Source of the DNA: Mycogone perniciosa
Taxonomy: Eukaryota; Ascomycota; Sordariomycetes; Hypocreales; Hypocreaceae
Assembly: GCA_025331125.1 (NCBI GenBank)
Contig: JAOALB010000002.1
Span: forward strand, 744,001 to 808,000
Reading direction: 5' to 3'
DNA: 64,000 nt
Shown: positions 34,231 through 43,777 of the stretch, piece by piece
How the letters are laid out: each line of letters opens with the position of its first letter
Numbering within the stretch: the stretch's first letter is position 1
Notes under the pieces: generated by a model
What the model was told of the DNA's origin: nothing
Database searches by the model: none
The model's input: only the letters and a program-made list of their open reading frames with translations
Position numbers and translations under genes: made by a program

Positions 34231-35262
34231 TCATTTCTGGAAATTCCACGAAAACTGCGTGCCGACAAAGTTCAGCGATGGCGGCGCAGTGAACCCGACT
34301 TCACGAGGTCTGCCCGCAACCTTTGTTTGAACATGGCCCATGAGCTTCTCCAGAACACTGCTCAACTTGGCGAATTCACCCCGCATCTCTTGTTTGAGCT
34401 CCATCAATTGGTGTTTCATCTCCTTCATCTCTTGCTCCGTCTTGTCTTGGTGAGCAGCGACCTGCTCGAGTTGCAAGATTCCTTGATGACTATTCTGCAA
34501 GTGAGCATCCAACAACTCCTTGACGTCGGTCATGAGATTTGTAGCAGCCACATCGCTACTCGCCTCCTCGCTAGTTGTCGTCTCGCGCAGCTGCTCTGAC
34601 TGCGAGGCAGCAATGCTAGGCGAAGGCGAAGAAAACCGCGCCCGAGACTGTGACTGCGAATGAGGTTGTGACTGCGCCGGTCTTTCCTCAACCCTCGGTT
34701 CCGGAGTTGTGAGTTCAGGCGAGCTAAGCGCAGAGCCTCGAGCACCATAAAAGGGGCCAGACTCCCATTCCTTATCCACACGAGGATGCGCGGCTTCAAA
34801 GTCTGGCCACCACCTCTGAGACCTGACTGCCTTTTTGCCAAACATGGCGTTGAGGACAATGAAGTGCGCCAGGGTTGCTCCGTTTTTGCGCGCGTGCCGG
34901 CCCACGTGGTGACTGCTCAAGGTGTGAGTCGCCGGTGTGAACTTGGCCTTGGGGACAAAGCCTTGGAAATCATTGATCATGTTGGCGTCCCAGCTCTTGT
35001 GGTGCTTGTCCCATACTTGCTTGAGGTAGTCATAGATCTGGTGGTCCTCGAAGCTACCGCCGCTGTACTCTGGGAATACGTGAGTGACCGGGCTTTGCTT
35101 GGCTTTCCGCTTCTGTCGTTGAGGGACCTCAGTGGTGGGCAGGATTGTGTCACTCTGCGTAGTTGTCAGAACCACATCTGGAGTTGCGGGCTCGTTGATC
35201 GGCTTGTTGACCAGCTGGTTGATTGGCTCGAAGTATGTGATGGAAAGTTGATCAGATGCCAT
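34231..35262 (-). CDS. Hypothetical coiled-coil protein, 343 residues
   Basis: This is an intronless minus-strand frame starting at an ATG. I do not recognise a family. The N-terminal half carries a basic patch (RQKRKAKQSP) and an aromatic-rich segment with IYDYLKQVWDKHHKSWDANM and RWWPDFEAAHP, which could be a small folded domain. The middle is a Ser/Gln/Glu-rich linker. The last 110 residues contain heptad-like repeats around LLDAHLQNSHQGILQLEQVA and EMKEMKHQLMELKQEMRGEF, predicting a coiled coil and thus an oligomer. No signal peptide is seen. Absence of introns and lack of relatives that I recognise suggest a lineage-restricted gene. Confidence 0.65.
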   Translation of the reverse strand: MASDQLSITYFEPINQLVNKPINEPATPDVVLTTTQSDTILPTTEVPQRQKRKAKQSPVTHVFPEYSGGSFEDHQIYDYLKQVWDKHHKSWDANMINDFQGFVPKAKFTPATHTLSSHHVGRHARKNGATLAHFIVLNAMFGKKAVRSQRWWPDFEAAHPRVDKEWESGPFYGARGSALSSPELTTPEPRVEERPAQSQPHSQSQSRARFSSPSPSIAASQSEQLRETTTSEEASSDVAATNLMTDVKELLDAHLQNSHQGILQLEQVAAHQDKTEQEMKEMKHQLMELKQEMRGEFAKLSSVLEKLMGHVQTKVAGRPREVGFTAPPSLNFVGTQFSWNFQK

Positions 35263-37096
35263 CGTGACCTATCCTCAAGGTTAGAAGGTGCCAAGTGATA
35301 GCTAGTAATGATACAAGTTAACATACTGCTTTCAACTGATTCAGAATTGGTGAGGCAAGAATATAGCAAACAAGTGCTGGTGTCTGAATGTGAAGGATGA
35401 AGGATGAATGAAAGGGGAGGTTGAAGAAAGAAGGAGGTTATATAGTTGTTGGATGCCTCAGGACCGGGAGATGCTCTGGCGGTGTTCTATGTTACTTGAA
35501 CGAGCAGAAAGTACTTGAGAACATCAGAAGGCCAAGTGTTGGGGTGTTAGAGCGAGTTGGCATATCGACCTCGGAGTGTTTACCCCTGGCGTTTTGCCCA
35601 TCTCTCAACTCGAGAGTTGACTGGGGGTCAGCAACCATATAGCAAGCATATTCGGAAACACTCAAAAATTTTTGATACTTGCACATCCTGTTTCTTGATA
35701 AAATTACTTGATGGGGTTTACAACTCCAAATGTTCATTACCATAGATAACTGTGATTGCCGTGGATATTTGAGACAATCATGGCCACAACTAGGTGGTTA
35801 AATGTCCATAAATAGCAGATCTCGTTGCAGATGGCCCCTCCTCCTTGGTTTCCGAACGCAATATTGTGATGATAAAAGGTCTTCGTCCTGTGAAGTTTTA
35901 TGAGGAAAATAATCCAGCCAAATTAAGCTTTAGTCTTTGTCTCACTTTTTTGATGATTTTTGTGAGCTTTAAAATCGAATATACAGAGTACGAAGTAGTA
36001 ATAGAGGATAAAGGCGATGACGTCGAACGGGTGCGAAAATTAATTCCTGTCAGGGGCTAGCTAGCTAATAGCCTCGTGCTGGATAAATTCACAGCTGCCT
36101 GGGACCTCTGTGGCGGCGCCTCTGCCAGGCTGCTGTCCAGTGCAGTTGGACGCTGACAGCGCCATAAGAGTGACGTCGATGAAGACAAGCCTCACTCTTT
36201 GTCTGGTATGATAATGGACGCTGTACTCCGTACTCCGTATGTACTCCGTCAATCCGTATACGAAGTATTATTAAAGAAAATACTATAGACTCCATAATAA
36301 TTACTCCATAGTCAGCCCATTTTCCATCTACTAATAATACTAGTAGTACGGAGTAATAATATATTATACATACGACGAGTACTCCGTACTCCGTACATAT
36401 TCACTACTAGCCTCTTCTGCAAGCGGTAAAAGTGGCTGCACCTCTCTTCGCTCCAGGCCATCCGCACCGCCTGCCCAAGTGAGAGTACGAATACGTATGC
36501 GCTGGCCTGGCCTAAACTGCACTGAACTGCACTGCACTGCACTGCACTGCAACTGAACCTGAACTGCAATTCAGCCCGTTTCCCGACCGCTTCCAACTGT
36601 TAGCTAGCTAGCCGCTCAGTCATCAGCCATCAGATCCATCCATCAACTGCACCTCCATAGCCTTCTTCTTCTTCTCCATCTTCCTTCATCTTCGCCCTCA
36701 CCGACGAGCAAAACAAAACGCCTCTTCTTGCCGCTAGAACCCCAATTGCGCCGACCGTGGCTGCGCCGACCTGCTCGCTATCTCGCCACCTACAGCTCTC
36801 CTCTGTCCGCTGTCCTCTGTGCTCTGGCTCCGAGTCCTCACTGTTCTTCACCTCACATCACCTCATATCCTCTGTACGACGGACGAGACTGCATATCCCC
36901 GAACCGACCCGTCGTTGTCGCCGCCTATCATTTGATCTTTCAGGCACCCATTTGCCTCTTCTCCTCGATTTCTCTGCCACTACTCTTCCTCCTTCGTGAC
37001 CCGACAACCTGAGTCCGCCTCGTCATCTCGACCGATACGAATCTCCCTCATCCATCGAATCCGTTCCGTATCTGCCGCCAACGCTCATCGCCCATC
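35263..37096. other. Intergenic region and SEC4 promoter, repeat-rich
   Basis: No gene is seen. Stacked copies of TACTCCGTA and TACGAAGTA occur near 36221-36268 and 36347-36395. A tandem array of CTGCA units (ACTGCACTGCACTGC) lies near 36513-36552. From about 36660 the plus strand is C/T-rich up to the SEC4 start, consistent with a long pyrimidine-rich leader. Confidence 0.55.
36513..36552. repeat. Short tandem repeat of ACTGC units
   Basis: At least six near-perfect five-base units follow one another in the non-coding DNA upstream of SEC4. Confidence 0.8.
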
Positions 37097-38029
37097 ATGC
37101 CAACGAATCGCAACTACGATTTCCTGGTACGACATCTCCCACGCGCTCCCTATCCCCATTCTTGCCTTCCCTGCCCTACCCTGCCCTGCGCTTCAACCAT
37201 CGCCACTAGCTGTTGCGTACCATTCATTCTATTTCCATCTGTTTCCACCTCTGCTTCTACTTCCATCCATGATCTCATGCTGACTCGCCCCTGCAGATCA
37301 AACTCCTCCTAATAGGCGACTCCGGCGTCGGAAAGTCATGCTGTCTGCTGCGCTTCAGCGAAGACTCCTTCACCCCGTCCTTCATCACCACCATCGGCAT
37401 CGACTTCAAGATCAGGACCATTGAGCTCGATGGCAAGCGCGTCAAGTTGCAGATCTGGGACACTGCTGGCCAGGAGCGTTTCCGTACCATCACCACCGCC
37501 TACTACCGCGGCGCCATGGGCATTCTGCTCGTATACGATGTCACCGATGAGCGATCATTCAACAGTGCGTTTGATTCTTCCCCCACATGTTCACCGCCTC
37601 CCCTGTCTGTCTGTCTTCTGTCTTATCCATGCTGCTTACTGGGGCCCAGTGCATGGCCAGGGAGATCGCCAAGGTGCTATCTATCTTGATGGCTAACGCA
37701 ATACTTCTAATACAGACATTCGCACCTGGTTCCAAAACGTAGAACAGCACGCCACCGAGGGCGTCAACAAGATCCTGATCGGCAACAAGTGCGACTGGGA
37801 AGACAAGCGCGTCGTCTCCACAGAGCAAGGACAGGCCTTGGCCGACGAGCTCGGCATACCGTTCCTCGAAGTCTCAGCCAAGAGCAACATCAACATCGAC
37901 AAGGCCTTCTACAGCCTAGCCGCCGACATCAAGAAGCGCCTCATTGACAACCAGAAGAACGACGCTGCAGCGCCATCAGGCGTCAACGTTGGCGACAAGG
38001 GTGAGGGTGCCGGCGGCAAGTGCTGTTAA
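37097..38029 (+). CDS. SEC4: SEC4/Rab8-type secretory GTPase
   Basis: Exons 37097-37126, 37297-37564 and 37716-38029 join in phase to give 203 residues. The protein should direct post-Golgi vesicles to the exocyst at hyphal tips. All G motifs are present: GDSGVGKSC, the switch I threonine in FITTIGIDFKI, WDTAGQERFRTITTAYYRGA, GNKCD and SAKS. It ends in two cysteines (GGKCC) for geranylgeranylation. The opening NYDFLIKLLLIGDSG is typical of Sec4/Rab8. The first intron (170 nt) lies after codon 10 and is C/T-rich. Assignment to Sec4 rather than Ypt1 rests on the KIRTIELDGKRVKLQIWDTA segment and the C-terminal sequence. Confidence 0.95.
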
Positions 38030-38557
38030 GACAACACCAACAACCAGGCAGCTGCATACTGTACATGCCCATCTTTGCACCTTTGAGGGTGTATGGGCGT
38101 ATGCGTTGGAGACAACAATGTGAAAGTGTGTACACGCGACAAAGATGGCGGGTTGCCTTGAGGCTGGCTCAAGGCCGCAAGCCGCCCGCAATGACGTATC
38201 AGAGACGAGGGTCATGTTCCTTATTATTACTATCCACCTAGTGGCCTTTATTCATCCCTGGCCTACCTTAGAGAGAGCAAATATGGTCCGGAGTTTTTTG
38301 TGGTTTTTTGATCTGGGTTCTAATACAAGCTTTTACTACCACTGTGCCATGGCCATTCGTGTGGCGGCTCGGGAAAGTCCTAGTTACTGCATGTTTAGTT
38401 TAGAAGCGTGAAAACGGGGGATGCATGTGAACGCCAAGTACTACTCTGTACTGGCCGTCTGGGGTCTGGCATGTGGCAATAAAACGGGGGGACTACTGTA
38501 ATACGAGAGAGAAGTGGGATTGAGAGGCAGTATTAAATAGTGCAGGAGGGAAAACAG

Positions 38558-40076
38558 CTACCAGTTTATTATTGATGCATGGACTATATATCTCCCCGGT
38601 CTTGGCCGTGACGTATTCAGTGCGCGATTGTTCCAGTTGCGATGAAAGCGCCTTGCTTCCGCTTCGTCTGCGCAGGCGAGGACGAATCGGCGCTTGAGCT
38701 TTTCCATTGTGTCATGGTCCTTGAGACGGAACGAAGGCTTTTGCTCGTCCCTGTTCTCGTCTTGTTCTTGGCTTTCCTCGTTGGTCACTTCATTCTCATT
38801 GCTCCGTGGTGAAGTGTTGACAGTGGCAGACTTAAGGTGAAGAGGTGCGCAGACCCGCCATCTCAAGCCGCGGTTGTGTCCGTCGAGACGGATGAACTCG
38901 AGGAGCTCTTCCGCAGTTAGAGTAGGGGGGTATACATCTAGCAAAAGAACCGGTGGTTTCTCGCCGTAGCCTAGGGGCTCGACGAGCTTGGCTAGATGAT
39001 GAGCCCAGGAACGCTTGACGGCTACACGCGCGCGTAGAATTCCGATGGTATCTTGGGAACCTGGGGCGAGGGTGAAGGTATCGACGAGGTCGGAGAGGTT
39101 GTTGTTTGCGACTGGGATGGTTGCTGCGGCATCATCGGTGGCTGTGTTAAACGCAATATTGAGGGATGAAGGCACGGTGCTCTCCCACAGGCCGCTGGCG
39201 GATTTGCATCTTAGACTGCTGAGCTGGTGCAAGCGGAGCAGTTTGTCGCGGTAGGAAGCGGCGGCTTCAGAGGAGCTGAAGGTGACGAGATAGCGGCCAA
39301 GGGGCTCGAGGGTCTTGGGGTTGCGATGCTGTTGAACTGTTGCGATGTCAGCCTGAAGAGGAAGATTAGAGGCAGGGCTTGGAGGGTGGAATACCTTTCT
39401 TGATGACGCTCTTCCACTTGGAAAGGTCGTTGGGGGCCAAGCGGTAGAAGTCCCTGGCGTTGAGATTGGGGGACAGCCCATCGATGACGAGCATGAGGCG
39501 AGAGCTGTTTGCGGACTTTGAGCTCGTGTCCTTTTCTGATATCCCGGAGTGGCCCTTTGACGAATCATGTTGGAGCTTGTCACCTCCGGACATTACATTT
39601 CCTTCGCCATTGACGCCCGTCTGTGGTTGCAACCTCCTCTTGAGCTGTGGCCACTCTTGCTGAGCAGCTGCATTCTCGGCACCCTCATGCCCGATGGCCT
39701 CAAGTTGTTTCCTCCCAGTATCTGCCATCTGGTATTTTCGACCGTTCTCAACTCCGGTATGCCATCTTCCGTGCTTCGATTCCTTCTTCAATTGATGTAA
39801 TGGGAGCTGTGTGTTCGAGGCGGGGGATCTCGATTTCGGTCGCCCAATCTTTAATAACTCTTGACGCGCCTCGTCAAGCTGCTGACGGCTAGGAAGTTCA
39901 ACTCCTCCTCCTCCTCCTCCTTCTCCTTCACTACTGAGCCCACGTCTTTGCGCTGCATTCCCCCGACTCAACTGGCTCTGGCGCCAGAGGCAATGCTGAG
40001 AGCAAACGGTTCTCGAGCTACCACCGAGATTGGCGAGTAGCGCATTCGCGTGGCGGTTCCATCGGGGACAGATCAT
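38558..40076 (-). CDS. Hypothetical protein, probably mitochondrial
   Basis: Minus-strand exons 40076-39395 and 39336-38558 join in phase to give 486 residues. The start was set at the first ATG; the frame is open further upstream but only from a TTG. The N-terminal 50 residues are rich in Arg, Ser and Ala with few acids (WNRHANALLANLGGSSRTV and onward), as in a mitochondrial presequence. A Gly run and Lys/Gln-rich linker follow. Two segments look like small alpha-beta domains: LMLVIDGLSPNLNARDFYRL, and RYLVTFSSSEAAASYRDKLL, whose strand-helix pattern is compatible with an RRM-like fold. This is only a suggestion. The closing part contains DHDTMEKLKRRFVLACADEA. I do not recognise the family. 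Confidence 0.75.
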
Positions 40077-40623
40077 CCAGGCGACAAAGCGGGAGAGCGC
40101 ATTGAGCTTGCGGGGAAGCTCTTTGGGGCGGCGCTCGCTGCGAAGGGTAGAGTGTTGAAGGTTACAAGAGTGAAGCTGAAGGTTGAAAAGAAGCCGTTGA
40201 TACAGAATAATACTAGTATCTCCTAACAAGGGTTAGGCTCGGGCAGATGATCCGTGCGCTGGACCCTTGTTTCTTGTGCCAGACGTCATTCTCTTCACTA
40301 TTAATCTCATCGCAGGTTAAATCATTGCGCTTTGGACGAATATACAGTGTTAATGTTTGATTAAAAGTGATGACAGGGCAGTGAAATGGTCGTCTAAATA
40401 ACTACAGCCCGTTCCTCAATTTCCATTGACTTTAACATTGCGAGCGGAGTTGAAACTCATTCACCATTCCTTCGTTTGTAAGTGATTGATCGGGTGAAAG
40501 CTCACGGTTACATAGCGTCCACAATTATTAGTTGAAAAATTCTTGAAATACAACCTTCAACTTCAACTCTTCAACTTTCCTCGCTCAGACAACGACAAGG
40601 CAAAAATCGCCTTGCACCAAAAT
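40077..40623. promoter_or_regulatory. Divergent promoter region upstream of AFG2
   Basis: This 547-bp gap lies between divergent start codons of a putative mitochondrial protein gene and AFG2. No motif stands out. Confidence 0.4.
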
Positions 40624-43029
40624 ATGGTGAAGAAGAGCATCGACGCCAAAGTGCGTCCTCTGGCGAATGCCAGTCTCGAAAGAGCCAGTTTGCTAGGCGC
40701 TGCGCGCATCTACGTCAGCAAGGACTCTCTCATCTCTCTGACTGGAAACCTCGATAATGGCCGGCCATGTATCGTGGAAAAGCTGCCAGTCGATGGCGAT
40801 GGGAACGGCACAGGCCAGGAAGCTGTCAAGAAAAGAGAGGCCTCGCTTTGGGTCCTCCCGGAGAAGAATATCAGTCCTAACGTTGTCATGATGACCCGCA
40901 CCTTTCAGGAGGCTTCTGGCTTTAAGTTGGGGGACGTGGTCCGCGTTGCCCTGGGGGAGACGATAACAACCCCTGATGCAGATGAAGTAGTGGTTCAGGA
41001 TTATGTCGCGACTGGCACAGCGGAACAGCAGCAGGAACCAACAGCCTTGGACTCCAAGCATCCTCCTTCATGGGAGTTCTCAATAAGTGTATCGCTCGAC
41101 CGTGCGGAACAAGTGTTCCCAGGCATGATCTTCGAAGGCGTCAGCATCAACAAGCTACGCCGGACATTCAAGGTCATTGCCGTCAATTCTCAATCAGACA
41201 ACCTAGCCCGCTTCAGGCTCGCCTCAACGACTGTGCGGATCCTCCAGTCGGGCGAAAAGAAGGACACTGAAAAGGACGTTGAAAGCAGCGACAGCACCGC
41301 AGGGCCCCTGGTTGTTACTGGCGTGCCCGGGTTAAGTTCTCAAATCAATACGCTCAACAAGTTCCTCAGAGGCTTCGGTCGACCATTCTGGGTCAAGAAT
41401 GAGCGCGAGTCGTGCGGCTTCGTCGTCCACGGTGGCCATGGCACGGGCAAGACCTTCATACTCCAGCGCCTTGCTGCTACAAATTGGGGCAAGGTCCATT
41501 GGATCAGGCCGTCGGACAAGCTCTCCTCTATAAGAGAAACATTCAAGCTCGCGCAAGGACAGCAGCCGAGTCTCATCTTCATCGATGGGCTGGAGGACAT
41601 CCTCGCCAAGGAGCGCTCGAACCGCGACTCTGTCATCGAGACGCTGGGCGAGGAACTGGATAGTCTTTCCGCCGCTGCTTCAACCTCCAACGCCCTACCA
41701 CGGGTAGTTGTCATTGCTACATGTCTGGACTACATGACCGATGTGCCAGCTAAATTGCAGAAGCGCTCACGTTTCCGTGAGAACATAGCATTGCCGATCC
41801 CTCGAGCGACAGAGCGTCTCGAGATCCTGCGCTTCTTCGACCCCCCTCTACGATCGGAGGAGAAGGACAAGTGTCTAGAGAACCTGGCTTCAAAGACACA
41901 CGCATACAACGGGGATGACTTGGCCAACCTGGTGTTGAACGCCAAGAAGATTCTCGGGAACCGCCTGGACGAGGCCGCCAGCACCGTGGACTCGACACAA
42001 ACTAACGACGACAAAGGGGAGGGGGCACAGCAACAGGAACACTTCCTCACCACGGGCGATATGGAGCAGGCTCTCCGTATTACTCGCCCTACGGCTATGC
42101 ATGATATCAACCTCAAACCCCCTACTATCCACTGGCAAGACGTCGGTGGTCAAGAAAGCCTCAAGAAGGTTCTCTCCCGCATGATCAAGAACGCAAAGGT
42201 AAACCCTCCCACTTCATCCCCTTCATACCTGATCATAGACTCACTCATTCTCCCTTCTCTCTAGGCTACAAACCCCTCCAGCCGTCACGTCCTCCGCCAC
42301 CCTCCCAAAGGCCTCCTCCTCTACGGCCCCCCTGGCTGCTCCAAAACCCTCTCCGCTCAAGCCATGGCCACCGAATCCTCCTTCAACTTCTTCGCCGTCA
42401 AAGGCGCCGAGCTCCTCAACATGTATGTCGGCGAATCCGAGCGCGCCGTCCGAACCCTCTTCGAACGCGCCCGCGCAGCCGCTCCGTCAATCATCTTCTT
42501 CGACGAAATCGACTCCATCGGCGGGAACCGCACCGGCGGCAACGGCGCAGCTGCATCCCGAAGCAATGGCTCCGTTAACATGCTTACGACGCTGCTTACC
42601 GAGATGGATGGCTTCGAGGCTCTCACAGGCGTGCTCGTCCTCGCAGCTACAAATAGACCCGAAGCCATGGACCCAGCACTCCTCCGCCCCGGTCGCTTCG
42701 ATCAGGTTCTTTACGTTGGTCCCCCGGACTTGGCCGCCCGAGAAGCTGTTTTCAACGTACACCTGCGCGGCCTGGCTCTCGCTTCTGATGTAGACATCCC
42801 CGAGTTAGCGCGCATAACGGACGGATACTCCGGTGCTGAGATCAAAGCCATCTGCAACGAGGCAGGCCTGGCTGTTCTGGATCGGTGCGATGAGGATGAG
42901 ACGGGCACAGAGAAGTTGGAGATTGGGATGGCGGATTTGGCCGCTGCTGTGGAGAGGACGCCGAGGAATATTACGGCGATGATGATTATGGGATATGAGC
43001 AATGGTCACGGCAGTTTAAGCGGTTATGA
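40624..43029 (+). CDS. AFG2: AAA ATPase AFG2/DRG1, 60S ribosome maturation
   Basis: Exons 40624-42198 and 42265-43029 give 779 residues. The family releases shuttling factors such as Rlp24 from pre-60S particles in the cytoplasm. Domain order is an N-terminal region, AAA module D1 and AAA module D2. D1 has Walker A GGHGTGKT (about residue 270), a Walker B region reading SLIFIDGLEDIL and an arginine-bearing LQKRSRFRENIALPIP. D2 has the family-typical GPPGCSKT, then IIFFDEIDSIGG and the second region of homology ATNRPEAMDPALLRPGRFDQ. In D1 the usual acidic residue after the Walker B aspartate is glycine, so D1 may bind ATP but hydrolyse it poorly. The D2 cysteine in GPPGCSKT points to AFG2/SPATA5 rather than CDC48 or PEX6. 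The start at 40624 is the first ATG in frame. Confidence 0.92.
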
Positions 43030-43777
43030 ACTCCAATAATGAATGAATAGACAAGAAACAAATAAAGAAGAAGGCATGCTGCAGACTCTCATCTCTCATC
43101 ATACACATCAAATGTCACAAAGGAATGTGAAACCGTGCCAAAATCGATTCACCTTTTCATCAAACTCGATCTTGTTTCATCCCCAAGTCCATACATACTA
43201 TCATTGTATTTCCTCAAAGACACAGTCGCATTTCTCCTTTCTCGACGCGCGCCTTTGCTCCCATTTCATGCTCCCCTACATGAACGATAGGAGGAGACAT
43301 TACATATGATACAAAGCGAGCCCTCATCACGAGCTCTTCCCGTCCACACGTATTCTCAACATGAAAAAGAGTCAGCTGCTCTCAGCATCCGACCACTCCC
43401 AAGCCCCCTCCCCTTCACATCCCGCACAAGCTTCCTGTCTCCCCTTCGTCCCTTGGTGATGATAATTGCTTCACAATCACCCATTCTATTCCCCCGAGGC
43501 CAATTCTAAAGTTTGACCTCGTAAGTCAAGACCCAAGAAAGCCCACCATATCTTCCCAAGAACAAAAAAATGATATGCTGGGTTGGGAAACAAAAGCAGG
43601 AAAATCATTAAAAAACGCCGTCCCCGCCCGCCGTCAGCCACCCTCTGCCAAACAAGGCCCAAATCCTGAATGAAGCATGCCCACGTGCCTTTGCGGTTTC
43701 TCATACCAAAAAAGCCAGCAAATTAAATAAGTTAATGCCATACGCCCGTCATTGAAAAAGCCTTTGACCTGCAAATC
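43030..43777. other. 3'-3' intergenic region between AFG2 and PSY2
   Basis: No gene is seen. The two neighbours converge here, so the stretch holds both 3' untranslated regions. Confidence 0.5.
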
